Notes under the pieces: generated by a model
Seen by the model: only the letters and a program-made list of their open reading frames with translations
Told to the model about the DNA's origin: nothing
The model's database searches: none
In this document: one piece after another, positions 11,524 to 20,095 of the stretch
How positions within the stretch are numbered: position 1 is the stretch's first letter
Layout of the letters: each line of letters opens with the position of its first letter
Position numbers and translations under genes: made by a program
Assembly: GCA_029624675.1 (NCBI GenBank)
Contig: JARSSP010000024.1
Coordinates: forward strand, 1-64,000
Direction of reading: 5' to 3'
From: Candidatus Contendibacter sp.
Lineage (GTDB): Bacteria > Pseudomonadota > Gammaproteobacteria > Competibacterales > Competibacteraceae
Length of the DNA stretch: 64,000 nucleotides

Positions 11524-11783
11524 GAGCGGGATTTTGGGTTATCCGCTTCGCGTTGCGCGATCAGCGACCGTGAGAACCGCTCCAACAGCGAGATCGATCA
11601 AGTCGGCGGTTTGAAAAAGACCGGGCCGGAGCGCGCATGGTCACGCTATGACGGCCCGGCAAATGAGGACTACGCATGGCGTAGCCTGATTGGTCGACCT
11701 GTCGACGGTCGGAAGTGATGTGGTGCGCTTGCCCCGCCTGAAACCGACCACGCTGGAGGTGCGGTGATTCGAAAGAAAAGCGA

Positions 11784-12842
11784 TTATGTCATAGCCGTTA
11801 TGGCTTCCCATTTCTGGATTTGTATCTCAACTCTCCTTTCCCTCGCAATGGCTCCCTTCTGAGTAGAGCTTTTATCTCCTTGAGGCAATCGAACAAATTT
11901 GATGTTTTTGCTTTTAAATAAATCGGTTTTGAGTGCTTCCTCCACTGAGGTAATTCGATCCTTGCTCAGATTCTTGTTATTCGCTTCTTTTCCAGTCGTG
12001 CTCGCGTAACCCGAGAGCCAAATTTGACATTTGCCACTCTTGATCGCGTTATACAGCTTGGGAGACTGACGAAATAGTGGATCGTGCCACTTATCTTCCA
12101 ACCGCCTCAACTCTTCGGCGCTTAGATCTTTCTGATTTTCGGCCTCAAAATACACGCTATGAGTCAGCAAATCCTCGGGAACTTCCAAAGGTCTGGGAGT
12201 GGCCACCACGTTAGGTCGACCTATGACCGAGAGATAAACTAGAAGTTCATAATTGAAGGATCGAGATTCTGGGGAACTGCCTCCCACGTCCGTGGAAACA
12301 GGCCCTATATTAAACGTTACGCCACCTCCGCCAGATTGGGATATCGCCACATTAGTATCAATCGCTATGAACGACCCTTTAAACCCTTGAGGGTTTTCAC
12401 TTGCGACATGAGAAACCACAAGTGCAAGATCTCCTTTACTTTCTATTACACCATTGCCAGGGTTGCTTTTTAACTTGGAAATATTCAACCCTTCTTGTGG
12501 ATATTGGATGGTCCATTCTTGGAACGAACGTAGTCGTCCAGATCCTTCACCGAAAAAAGCTTTAGGAATAGAGCGGTAGTCAGAAAAAGGATCTAAACTC
12601 GGAAGCTCATGCTTTAGATTGTATATGGTTTCAATTTCTATTCTTATTCTGTCAGTTTTTCCCCAATTAACACCGATTTCCAACGGAAGAAATTTATTCG
12701 TTTTCGAGTCAAAACCAATAAAATATTTTCGAGGAAGTCCTCCGCCATCATCAAATATATGCACTTGGGGACTAATATCGATATAGCTATCAAATTTGGA
12801 GCCTTGATAGGCCATAACTTTAAACGGGTCAACGATCCGCAT
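11784..12842 (-). CDS. Cytoplasmic-looking protein with C-terminal OmpA-like domain; possible T6SS accessory or cargo
   Basis: 352 residues. The first about 225 residues (MRIVDPFKVMAYQGSKF...) match no family I recognise. The C-terminal 120 residues have the OmpA-like layout: VYFEAE, a long alpha-helix, IWLSGYASTTGKEANNKNLS (peptidoglycan-binding-like core), a helix ending in DRITSVEEALK, and RERRVEI near the end. There is no signal peptide or membrane span, unusual for an OmpA domain. Base composition is AT-richer than its neighbours. GGAGG lies 8 bases before the ATG. A sigma54 promoter of the hcp type lies 52-68 bases upstream. The regulation hints at a type VI secretion connection. It could also be an uncharacterised wall-binding protein. 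Confidence 0.6.
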   Translation of the reverse strand: MRIVDPFKVMAYQGSKFDSYIDISPQVHIFDDGGGLPRKYFIGFDSKTNKFLPLEIGVNWGKTDRIRIEIETIYNLKHELPSLDPFSDYRSIPKAFFGEGSGRLRSFQEWTIQYPQEGLNISKLKSNPGNGVIESKGDLALVVSHVASENPQGFKGSFIAIDTNVAISQSGGGGVTFNIGPVSTDVGGSSPESRSFNYELLVYLSVIGRPNVVATPRPLEVPEDLLTHSVYFEAENQKDLSAEELRRLEDKWHDPLFRQSPKLYNAIKSGKCQIWLSGYASTTGKEANNKNLSKDRITSVEEALKTDLFKSKNIKFVRLPQGDKSSTQKGAIARERRVEIQIQKWEAITAMT

Positions 12843-12893
12843 GGTGATTTCCTCCGATTCAATTGATTGGTGATTGGACTACACGCCAACATA

Positions 12894-12910
12894 AGCAAGC
12901 CTTTTGCCAA
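12894..12910 (-). promoter_or_regulatory. Sigma54 (-24/-12) promoter for the OmpA-like gene
   Basis: On the minus strand the sequence reads TTGGCAAAAGGCTTGCT. The GG (12908-12907) and GC (12896-12895) are separated by exactly 10 bases as sigma54 RNA polymerase requires, and both TTGGCA and TTGCT match the consensus blocks. The start codon is about 52 bases downstream. The hcp promoter at 18492-18508 is nearly the same sequence. Part of it overlaps the perfect palindrome TTTTGCCA-AATC-TGGCAAAA (12902-12921). Confidence 0.75.
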
Positions 12911-13007
12911 ATCTGGCAAAATAAGCTGGTTAAATCACAGGCAATTGTTTTTTATGGATTTATTTAATATTGAAGCGAAAATCGATATGAAAAAACAGAG
13001 ATGGAAT

Positions 13008-13042
13008 TCCCAACATATTGGGAAAAACCCAATGTGTTGGGA
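13008..13042. promoter_or_regulatory. Paired palindromes, probable enhancer (activator-binding) sites, copy 1
   Basis: Two 14-bp palindromes, CCCAACATATTGGG (13009-13022) and CCCAATGTGTTGGG (13028-13041), lie 19 bp apart centre to centre. They sit about 130-150 bases upstream of the expected start of the transcript from the sigma54 promoter at 12894-12910, the usual place for an enhancer-binding activator. A second pair with the same spacing lies upstream of hcp. The consensus is CCCAAYATRTTGGG. Confidence 0.7.
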
Positions 13043-13138
13043 GTTTCTCGGATGGACTGAAAAGGGGGTTTGCGTACTTGAAGGACGGTGGTCGAGCCAC
13101 TCAAACCGGCGCTCGGTTCGAGTGTTGCGGATCGTCGG

Positions 13139-15106
13139 TCAAGGCCGAAGCCGAGGATCGCTCAACAGCCGCACGATTTGGTTGACTTGGAAAGATTGGG
13201 CCAGAACGCGAAGTTGCTCCAGAAACGGCCGGTAATCGGCGTCGCACTTCTCCAACTCCTCAGCCTGGGCCAGCAGGTTCTTGAGGTCACCGCGCTGAGC
13301 CAATTCTCGCAGCGCGGCGATTTTCGAGGCGGGCGGCAAAAAGCATTGATCCAGCGCGAAAGCGGACGCTGTGTCGTCCGCCGCCGCCCGAGCCGTGCGC
13401 CGCGCCACGAACGCTTCAACGTCCGGCGCTTCGAGCTTGGAAAGATCGAGCAACTCGTTGATCAGACCCGACAAGTGCTCGCCGGACTCGCGGATGGTTT
13501 CGAGACCCGCGCGCTGTTTGGCGGTCAGGCCGGGGTTGCGCAGCAAGATTTGCGCGTAACCCAGAATGCTGTTGAGCGGGGTGCGCAACTCGTGGCTCAT
13601 ATTGGCCAAAAACACGCTCTTGGCCTGGTTGGCAAGCTCCAGTTCCGCCTTGGCGACGTGCAGCGCGTCCTGGGCGCGCTGGCGCACCGCCATTTCCAGC
13701 CGCAGTTCCCGGTTAGCGTTTTGCAACTGCTCGGTCCGTTCCTCGACCCGACGTTCGAGGTCGGCGTTGAGGTTCTCGATGGTGCGCAAATAGGCGCGGT
13801 TGTCCCGAAAGGTGGTCGTGACCACGTCGAACCAGGGTTGCCACGGCGCGGGAACGGCGGGCAGGGCGGGCGGCGGGTGGCCAGCCGCTTCGTCGCGCAG
13901 ATAATCGACCAGCGCCAGGGCCGGCTTGATGAAGCGCCGGCGCAGCAAGGCGTGGACGGCGACCAGCGTCAGAGCCAGGCCGGCCAGCACGATCAGGGCG
14001 GGATAAAGGCGAGGTAACAGGCGGGCGGTGATCGCGGTGGACGGGATGGCGTGCAAGAGATACCAAGGCGCCGACTTGATGCGCTGCGCGTGAACGTACT
14101 GATCGGCGATGCGCCGAAACTCGCTGGAAGGTTGCAGCAACTGGTCGACGGGCACGGATCGCAGCGATTCGGGCAGAACGTCCGCCAAAGTCCTGACCCG
14201 TTGGTCGGCGGCGGTGTACGGGTGATCGGGGTCGGCCAGCACCTGGCCGGTTTCGTTGACGATCCAGACCGGCCCCCAGCGTTCGGTGAAGGCTTGCAAC
14301 AGCTCGGTAAGAAAACCCAGCAACACGTCGGCTCCCACCATGCCCATGTAGCGGCCTTGCCAGTACACCGGCGCGGCGTGCGAGACCATCAAACCGGCGC
14401 CAGCAGTATCCAGGTAGGCTTCCGTCCAATAGCTGCGTCCGTCCGGATTGCGTTCCGGGGTCGCCAGCCGATACACGTCAAACCCGAACCAGTACGCGAG
14501 CACGCCCTCCATCGTGGCGGCGTTCGCGGATCTGACGTTCACGGTATTGTCTTGCCAGGGAAAGGCGACCACGAAATCTTCCCGCCCGGAAAAGTAGTAG
14601 CTCCAGCGAAAGAAAGAGGTGGCCGCATGGGCCGACCGCTGGAGAGGGAACAAGGAAAACGCCATGTCCAGTTCGGCTTGGCGCTCGGCGCCCGCCTGTA
14701 ACAGCTCGACCCGGCCCATGATGGTGCCGGTCAAGTCCTTGAAAGCAGTCTGTTGCGCGAGATTGAGGCTGAGGGTCGCCAAAACCCCACCGTCCACCTC
14801 GACCTGATTCGGCGCCAACCAGGCACGCCACTCGCTGGGATGGCGCTCGGCGGCGGTGGCGAGATAATCCTCGGCCTGGCGCCGCATGGCGCCGACATGC
14901 AGGTTGGCGATTCTGACGAAGGCGTTCAACATCACGCGCTGTTCGGTGACGATGTTGTGCAATCGGCCGAGTTCGGTTTCTCGCTGCTTGAAGAATTGTT
15001 GCGCGGCCAGCACGGCGATGATGAGGGTCAACGGCACGGCGCTCCAGGCGATCAGCCGATTGTAATGCCGCGCCAAGCGTGCTTGCCGAGTCGTGGATTC
15101 GTTCAT
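13139..15106 (-). CDS. Cache-type sensor protein with HisKA domain but no ATPase domain
   Basis: 655 residues. TM1 is about 20-37 and TM2 about 365-390, with a Cache-like extracytoplasmic sensor between them. A coiled coil ([16 protein letters not shown]) leads to the dimerisation/phospho-acceptor helix with SHELRTPL (His about 505). The HATPase domain that should follow is missing. After LLDLSKLEA the sequence jumps within about 30 residues to a C-terminal tail ([17 protein letters not shown]...) that matches the tail of the adjacent hybrid kinase. This looks like an in-frame loss of HATPase and REC. It cannot autophosphorylate in cis, so it could be trans-phosphorylated by its neighbour, act as a heterodimer partner, or be inert. 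The start ATG overlaps the neighbour's stop (ATGA). Confidence 0.8.
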   Translation of the reverse strand: MNESTTRQARLARHYNRLIAWSAVPLTLIIAVLAAQQFFKQRETELGRLHNIVTEQRVMLNAFVRIANLHVGAMRRQAEDYLATAAERHPSEWRAWLAPNQVEVDGGVLATLSLNLAQQTAFKDLTGTIMGRVELLQAGAERQAELDMAFSLFPLQRSAHAATSFFRWSYYFSGREDFVVAFPWQDNTVNVRSANAATMEGVLAYWFGFDVYRLATPERNPDGRSYWTEAYLDTAGAGLMVSHAAPVYWQGRYMGMVGADVLLGFLTELLQAFTERWGPVWIVNETGQVLADPDHPYTAADQRVRTLADVLPESLRSVPVDQLLQPSSEFRRIADQYVHAQRIKSAPWYLLHAIPSTAITARLLPRLYPALIVLAGLALTLVAVHALLRRRFIKPALALVDYLRDEAAGHPPPALPAVPAPWQPWFDVVTTTFRDNRAYLRTIENLNADLERRVEERTEQLQNANRELRLEMAVRQRAQDALHVAKAELELANQAKSVFLANMSHELRTPLNSILGYAQILLRNPGLTAKQRAGLETIRESGEHLSGLINELLDLSKLEAPDVEAFVARRTARAAADDTASAFALDQCFLPPASKIAALRELAQRGDLKNLLAQAEELEKCDADYRPFLEQLRVLAQSFQVNQIVRLLSDPRLRP

Positions 15107-18100
15107 GACGGCGGACCCGCGCCGGCCAGCAACTCGTTGATCTTCTTGAGCTGAAACCGCTCGGCCAGACCGCGCAACCGGGCCGCGAAAGGCGTGTAAC
15201 GCTCGTCGGCGCGCTCCAGCCGCTCGATTTGCGCCAACAGGTTGCGCAGATCGCCGCGCTGGGCCAACTCCCGCAGGATCGCCAATTCAGCGCCGGGTGG
15301 AACGACGATTGCCCCGTCCGGCGTTTTGTCGGATGCCGGCGAACCGGGGTCGCTGGCGTAAACCAACTCCAAGCCCAACCGAGCGCGCAGCAACTCCAAC
15401 AACTCCTCCTGTCGGAACGGCTTGGACAGGAAATCGTCGGCGCCGGCGGCCAGATATTGCTCGCGGTGGTGGCCGTAGGCGCTGGCCGATACCGCGATCA
15501 CGATCACGTCGCGCAACGTCTCGGACTGGCGCAACCGGCGAGTGGCCTCCAGCCCGTCCAACACCGGCATCCGCATGTCCATCAGCACAACGTGCGGCTG
15601 GAATCGAGCCGCCACGTCCAGCGCCTCCTGGCCGTTGCCGGCTTCGGCGATCTCGAAGCCGAGCGGTGCCAGCATGTCCACCAGCACCGCGCGATTCTCG
15701 CGCTTGTCGTCGGCGATCAGCGCCCGGCGGCGCGGCCCGCGATAGCCGACGACCAGCGCGACCGGCATGTTCGGCGCGCGTTCCGGCGCATCGACCGCCG
15801 GCAAGGACAGCGCGAACCAGAACCGGCTGCCCTGGCCAAAGACGCTTTCGACGCTCAGCGCGCCGCCGAGCAACTCAACCAGCCGGCGGCTGATCACCAG
15901 GCCCAAGCCGGCGCCTTCCGTGGCTTGATCGTGGTCGTCCATCCGTCGGAACGGCTGGAACAATTGGTCCAAATCCTCCGTCCGGATGCCGCGGCCGGTG
16001 TCCGCGACGACGAAGCGAATCCGCTCGCCATCCCGGTCGATGGCGAACGCGACTTCGCCCGCGTCGGTGAATTTGATGGCGTTGCCGATCAAGTTGAACA
16101 GGATTTGCCGCAGCTTGCGTTCGTCGCCCTGGACCTGGACCGGCAGGTGGGAATCGGCGTCCATGCGGAAATGCAGGTTCTTCTGTTTGGCCCGAACCGC
16201 GAAGGCGCCGGCAATACCTTGCAGAAACTCTCGCAGATCAAAGGGCTGGATGTGGATCTCCAGTTTGTCCGATTCGATCTTGGCCAGGTCCAGAATGTCG
16301 TTGATCAGACCCAACAGATGATCGCCGGACTGCTGGATGATGGCGATCCCGTCGCGGGCCCTGCCCGTCAGCGCGGCGTCGCGCAACAGGATCTGGGCGT
16401 AACCCAGAATGGCGTTCAAGGGCGTGCGCAGTTCATGGCTGATGTCGGCCAGAAACCGACTCTTGGCCCGATTGGCTTTGTCCGCTTCTTCCTTGGCCTC
16501 GCGTAGCGCCTGTTCGGCGCGCTTGCGCTCGCTGATGTCCTTCATGGCGCCGAGCATTCGGCGAGGCCGGCCCGCCGGGTCGGTCAAGAAGACTCCTTCA
16601 TCCTCCATGTACACATAGCCGCCGTCCGCGCGCCGGAATCCGTACTCGGTCTGGTACTTGCCCGATTCCGCCCGCGCTTGCCGCAAGGTCCGCAAGGCCC
16701 GAGCGCGATCCCCCGGATGAATCCGCTCCTCCCACCCCTGAATGCCGCCCAAGGCGAACTCCTCGGGGGTGTAGCCGGTCACCTGGGCGATGGGACCGGC
16801 CCAATCGATCCGGCCGCTGGCGAGATCGTAGTCGTACATCAAATGGCCGGTCTGCTCCACCACGACCCGATAACGGGTTTCGCTGGCCTGCAACGCTTCG
16901 TAGATTTGGAGGCGGCCGGAGCTTTCCTGTTGCAATTCCCAGTCGCGCCGGCGGATTTCCTCGGCGACCGACCGCGCGGTGGCGGCGAAGGCGACGGCCA
17001 GTTGACCGATCTCGTCCTGGCGCGCGGTGTCCAGCGGCGCCAACACGCGCCGTTCGCCCATCTGCCGAACGGCCGACAGCAGTTGGCGGAGCGGCGCCGC
17101 GATCCGCCGTTCCAGTAACATCGCCAATACGCCCAGCACCAGGGCGAGCGAGGCAAGACCGGTCCACAGCACCCATTGCGCGGCCTGGAACGCTTCCGTC
17201 CGGATCGCGCCGCCCGGCAGGGTCGAGGCGAAATACCAGCCTGGTCCTTGCAGTCGACTGATGGCGTAGTACTGGTCGGTGTCGGCGTCGTAGCCGTAAC
17301 GCGGCAGCGTCGACGCTTGGATGGCCAGCGCCCACAATGCGCGCAGACAGGTATCGCCGGTCTGGTTGACGAAGAAAACCCCCTCGTGATCGACCAGCTT
17401 GGCCTTGTAGGTTCGGTCGGCGATCAGCCGGCCGTCGCTCCGAAAAACGGTATGGACCGCGCCCGGAATGTCGGCGTGCAGGATGCTGGTCTCCAGGTCA
17501 TCGAGCAGGGTGTCGCTGGCGACGGTGGCGACGTGGGCGCCGTCGAGATCGATGGGCGTCACCGCCGGCACCAGTAATTGACGGTAAGCGGGTTCGTATT
17601 CCGGGCCGGCCCAGACCGTTTCCCGCCCCGGATTGCGGGCGGGCGTGGCGACGAGGAAGGACTCCCGCTCGTTCAGCGCCCAGTCCGCCGCCGTGTCGGC
17701 GGCCCATTGCACATGATTCGAGCGTATCGGATCGTCGTAGCCCATGTTGGCGGCCTTGGTGGGATGCAGGAAATACAGGTTGACGAACCGAGTGGTGGTC
17801 AACCTGGCGAACTGCTCGGAAAGGTCGAAGAACAGCATCCACAGGCGCTTGAATTCTCGGTCGGGTTGAACGTCCCTGCGAATCCAGCCGGTCGAATAAC
17901 GGACGATATCGGCGTATTCCGGCCGGTTGCGGATGGCGCCGTCGGGATAGCGCATCATCAACTGATCGAAACGTCGTTCGAAATCGGGAGAGGGTTCTCG
18001 GTAGCGTCGCAGAAACTCCTGCTTGATGACCTGATGAAATTGCCGTGCCAACGCGAAATGTGCTTCGTGAAACCTGGCGCGCTGGACGGCGTATTCGCGC

Positions 18101-18246
18101 AACCGATCAAGCGCGCGTCCTTCGACTTCCCGAAAGATCAGTACGTAGCTGACCCCGCTGGCCAGGGCGACGATCAGGGTGACGCCAACCGCGATCTTGA
18201 GCAGGGTCTTGCCGACGAGGGTTTGCCGATAGGACCGGATGCGCAT
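15103..18246 (-). CDS. Hybrid sensor histidine kinase (Cache-HAMP-PAS-HisKA-HATPase-REC)
   Basis: 1047 residues. TM1 is near 14-34, a double-Cache-like sensor reaches to about 350, TM2 (WVLWTGLASLALVLGVLAML) is near 360-383, followed by HAMP, then PAS with its PAC segment (about 465-580). HisKA has ISHELRTPL. HATPase shows N box NLIGNAIKFTDAGE, VADTGRGI and GAGLGLVISRRL. A receiver domain (ALIADDKRENR, VVLMDMRMP) follows, and a tail of about 55 residues ([16 protein letters not shown]) is shared with the downstream protein and may be a phosphotransfer or interaction helix bundle. The two genes overlap by 4 bases, so they are made together, probably as partners. The ligand of the Cache sensor is unknown. 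Confidence 0.9.
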   Translation of the reverse strand: MRIRSYRQTLVGKTLLKIAVGVTLIVALASGVSYVLIFREVEGRALDRLREYAVQRARFHEAHFALARQFHQVIKQEFLRRYREPSPDFERRFDQLMMRYPDGAIRNRPEYADIVRYSTGWIRRDVQPDREFKRLWMLFFDLSEQFARLTTTRFVNLYFLHPTKAANMGYDDPIRSNHVQWAADTAADWALNERESFLVATPARNPGRETVWAGPEYEPAYRQLLVPAVTPIDLDGAHVATVASDTLLDDLETSILHADIPGAVHTVFRSDGRLIADRTYKAKLVDHEGVFFVNQTGDTCLRALWALAIQASTLPRYGYDADTDQYYAISRLQGPGWYFASTLPGGAIRTEAFQAAQWVLWTGLASLALVLGVLAMLLERRIAAPLRQLLSAVRQMGERRVLAPLDTARQDEIGQLAVAFAATARSVAEEIRRRDWELQQESSGRLQIYEALQASETRYRVVVEQTGHLMYDYDLASGRIDWAGPIAQVTGYTPEEFALGGIQGWEERIHPGDRARALRTLRQARAESGKYQTEYGFRRADGGYVYMEDEGVFLTDPAGRPRRMLGAMKDISERKRAEQALREAKEEADKANRAKSRFLADISHELRTPLNAILGYAQILLRDAALTGRARDGIAIIQQSGDHLLGLINDILDLAKIESDKLEIHIQPFDLREFLQGIAGAFAVRAKQKNLHFRMDADSHLPVQVQGDERKLRQILFNLIGNAIKFTDAGEVAFAIDRDGERIRFVVADTGRGIRTEDLDQLFQPFRRMDDHDQATEGAGLGLVISRRLVELLGGALSVESVFGQGSRFWFALSLPAVDAPERAPNMPVALVVGYRGPRRRALIADDKRENRAVLVDMLAPLGFEIAEAGNGQEALDVAARFQPHVVLMDMRMPVLDGLEATRRLRQSETLRDVIVIAVSASAYGHHREQYLAAGADDFLSKPFRQEELLELLRARLGLELVYASDPGSPASDKTPDGAIVVPPGAELAILRELAQRGDLRNLLAQIERLERADERYTPFAARLRGLAERFQLKKINELLAGAGPPS

Positions 18247-18346
18247 GGCGCGAACATCAATCGGTCACGGATGGGGCGGTCATGGATATGGTTTTCCCTT
18301 GCTGAATTGTCCGAGAGCGAACGCAAATATACCTCATCCAGACCAA

Positions 18347-18380
18347 TCCCAACATATCGTGTCGTTCCCAATATGTTGGG
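18347..18380. promoter_or_regulatory. Paired palindromes, probable enhancer sites, copy 2
   Basis: CCCAACATATCGTG (18348-18361, right half degraded) and CCCAATATGTTGGG (18367-18380, a near-perfect palindrome) repeat the spacing (19 bp) and sequence of the pair at 13008-13042. They lie about 145-165 bases upstream of the predicted hcp transcript start. This is typical for a bacterial enhancer-binding protein acting on a sigma54 promoter. Confidence 0.7.
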
Positions 18381-18491
18381 AGCGTCGACTTCCCCTTTCC
18401 GCATTGGGTCGATTTTCGGCAGCGGCCGTTCCAATTCGATAAGTCAATATAAAACAGTGGCTTTTGATCTGATTTAATCGCTTCATGGGTT

Positions 18492-18508
18492 TTGGCAAAG
18501 TCTTTGCT
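18492..18508 (+). promoter_or_regulatory. Sigma54 (-24/-12) promoter for hcp
   Basis: TTGGCAAAGTCTTTGCT has GG (18494-18495) and GC (18506-18507) separated by exactly 10 bases, and both conserved blocks (TTGGCA, TTGCT) are present. It lies about 118 bases before the hcp start codon. Sigma54 control of hcp genes is well known in Vibrio and Pseudomonas type VI systems. Confidence 0.8.
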
Positions 18509-18625
18509 AATGTCCACCTCAGTGATTTGTGATGGCCTTTGGGTTTAATCATCCACAAGTCATGGACGGTCGCTTGAGGTAAACCCGACCGCAACTTGCA
18601 AACCGAGATTAACGAGGATTCGATA

Positions 18626-19114
18626 ATGGCCGATGCATTTTTGAAGATTGGCGACGTAAAGGGTGAATGCAAGGATTTCGAATATAAGGAATGGATCGAG
18701 GTGCTGAGTTGGTCCTGGGGCGCCAGTCAGTATGGCACCGCCGGCCACGGCGTCGGTTTGGGCAGCAGCAAGGTGAACATGAGCGATTTCAGCTACACCA
18801 TGCACTTTTGCGCGGCCTCGCCGGAGCTGTTGTTGTCGTGCTGCTCAGGCCACCACTACCCCGAGGCCACGCTGGTCATGCGCAAGCCGACCGGTAAGGA
18901 AGGCGGCCAAGCGAAATTTCTGGAGTTTAAATTTAAGGAGGTCATGGTCAGCAGTTACAAGACGGGTGGCAGCGATGGCGCGGGACTACCGATTGAGAGT
19001 TTGTCGCTGAATTTCACCAGTGTGACCCAGGAATACTTTACCCAGGACCACAAGGGCGCGACCAAGTCGGCGGGCAAGTCGGGCTGGGATGTCAAGGCGA
19101 ACAAGAAGCTCTGA
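18626..19114 (+). CDS. hcp: Type VI secretion tube protein Hcp
   Basis: 162 residues, the usual Hcp length. The start MADAFLKIGDVKGE, the IEVLSWSWGASQ strand, the middle FHFC/MHFCAASPELL segment and the C-terminal SLNFTSVTQEYF are standard Hcp1-family features. Hcp stacks into hexameric rings that form the inner tube of the type VI machine and can carry small effectors in the ring lumen. GAGG lies 8 bases before the ATG. No other T6SS structural gene is in the window, so this is an orphan hcp, normally used with a main T6SS cluster elsewhere. Its sigma54 promoter and paired palindromes match those of the OmpA-like gene at 11784-12842. Confidence 0.95.
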   Translation: MADAFLKIGDVKGECKDFEYKEWIEVLSWSWGASQYGTAGHGVGLGSSKVNMSDFSYTMHFCAASPELLLSCCSGHHYPEATLVMRKPTGKEGGQAKFLEFKFKEVMVSSYKTGGSDGAGLPIESLSLNFTSVTQEYFTQDHKGATKSAGKSGWDVKANKKL

Positions 19115-19160
19115 TCGCGAGACCGGAATCTTCGAGTTGCCCGGCGGATCGGTTGTCGTT

Positions 19161-19195
19161 CCCCTGACCTGCTGGCATCGCGCCGGCAGGAGGGG
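19161..19195 (+). terminator. GC-rich hairpin after hcp
   Basis: CCTGCTGGC (19168-19176) pairs with GCCGGCAGG (19182-19190), extended by CCCC/GGGG outside. It is followed by no clear T-run, so it may stabilise the 3' end of the abundant hcp message or act as a weak terminator. Confidence 0.45.
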
Positions 19196-19338
19196 AATGG
19201 GCAAGATGGGATTAACCAGGGATCGCGCGTCCACACGGCGGCCGTTTCGTGGGTCCGCGGAATTCGATTTGCCGTAATGGTTCAACCAACGCCCTTCCCC
19301 TCTGGCGGAGGAAAGGGCAATTCCATGGAGAATTCAGC

Positions 19339-19797
19339 ATGATCGTTTTGAGTCGGATTTTGAGTCGGAATTTGAATGCCCCCGAACCCGAACGCCGCGG
19401 CGGGATTGGCTGGATCGGCGCCATTCTCGCTCTTGTATTGTCTGCGGCGGGATTCTGGATCGGCGCCAAGATTTACCTCAATGAACAACACGGCGAGTGG
19501 TTTCGCGGCGCTGTGCTGGGAGCGTTCACGCTCGTGAATTCTTTGCGTATCCTGGCGTATGTGCCGCAGATGCTGACGGCCGCCAGGGACGCCAATGGCG
19601 CATCCGGGGTGTCCTACACCACCTGGAGCCTCTTTTTGGTATCGCATCTCACCACGATTGCCTATGCTGCCGTGTATCTTGGTGATGCGATCATGGCCTT
19701 CATATTCTTCGGCAACGCGCTGGCTTGTCTAGCGGTTATCGCGATTACCTTCGCCAAACGCAGGCAGTATGCCGCCCGTCTCATGCAAAGGTTATAA
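19339..19797 (+). CDS. Small PQ-loop / SemiSWEET-like membrane protein
   Basis: 152 residues with about four membrane segments. A first span lies near 25-47, then a segment containing the motif YVPQM (about 75-79), followed by VSYTTWSLFLVSHLTTIAYAAVYL and a last span ending in FAKRRQYAARL. PQ-loop proteins carry sugars or amino acids, or act as small chaperones of membrane transport. The substrate cannot be told. GGAG lies 8 bases before the ATG at 19339, which is preferred to longer in-frame starts upstream. A GCCCTT...AAGGGC hairpin lies just upstream at 19291-19318. Confidence 0.65.
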   Translation: MIVLSRILSRNLNAPEPERRGGIGWIGAILALVLSAAGFWIGAKIYLNEQHGEWFRGAVLGAFTLVNSLRILAYVPQMLTAARDANGASGVSYTTWSLFLVSHLTTIAYAAVYLGDAIMAFIFFGNALACLAVIAITFAKRRQYAARLMQRL

Positions 19798-19845
19798 TGA
19801 ACCACTGCCAGTCGTTCGCAAGCTGCCAATCCAAGCGCGGCCAAC

Positions 19846-20095
19846 ATGACTTATACTGTCGGCTCTTCTACTCCACCCAATACCCCAATCCTGATTGGGC
19901 CTTACAATCGCGTCGCCAAACCGGGGCCGTTCGTGAGCATCGGAAGCACGACCGGCCTCGATCCCCTTACCGGCCTTGCCGGATCGGGCGTATACCCACA
20001 AATGACATGGATTCTGGAGTCGTTTCAAGTGATGTTGCAGTCCGCAGGCTTGAATCTGAGCCACGTAGCCCACCTCGCGCAAAAGAAGGTCGTTC
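19846..20095 (+). pseudogene. RidA/YjgF family stub, truncated
   Basis: Reading from ATG at 19846, the first about 80 residues have the RidA pattern: PILIGPYNRV, VSIGSTTGLDPLTG, and SAGLNLSHVAHL. A full RidA is about 125-130 residues and ends in a conserved ARTTVEV-like region with catalytic Arg and Glu. Here homology stops near 20083, just before the ATG of the methyltransferase gene. The frame then runs to 20172 with unrelated residues. The loss of the enzyme's second half means it cannot deaminate imines. It is a remnant cut by the incoming methyltransferase gene. Confidence 0.65.

Larger units (their letters stand above)
18247..18625. other. Divergent regulatory region between the hybrid kinase and hcp
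   Basis: 379 bases without a gene. It carries the paired palindromes at 18348-18380 and the sigma54 promoter at 18492-18508, both oriented to hcp. The stretch near 18400-18480 is AT-richer and could also bind a DNA-bending protein such as IHF, but I see no clear IHF match. No strong promoter for the kinase gene was identified. Confidence 0.6.

Noticed and set aside
12867..13235. Plus-strand 122-codon frame crossing the enhancer palindromes
   Set aside because: No family signal, and it runs into the antisense strand of a kinase gene; the palindromes argue that the region is regulatory.
13088..16506. Long plus-strand frames opposite the two sensor kinases
   Set aside because: High-GC antisense frames with Gln/Arg-rich low-complexity translation and no domain; the minus-strand kinases explain the region.
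18626..19114. A complete type VI secretion cluster around hcp
   Set aside because: No tssB, tssC, tssK, tssM, clpV or vgrG was found in the window, so hcp is treated as an orphan.
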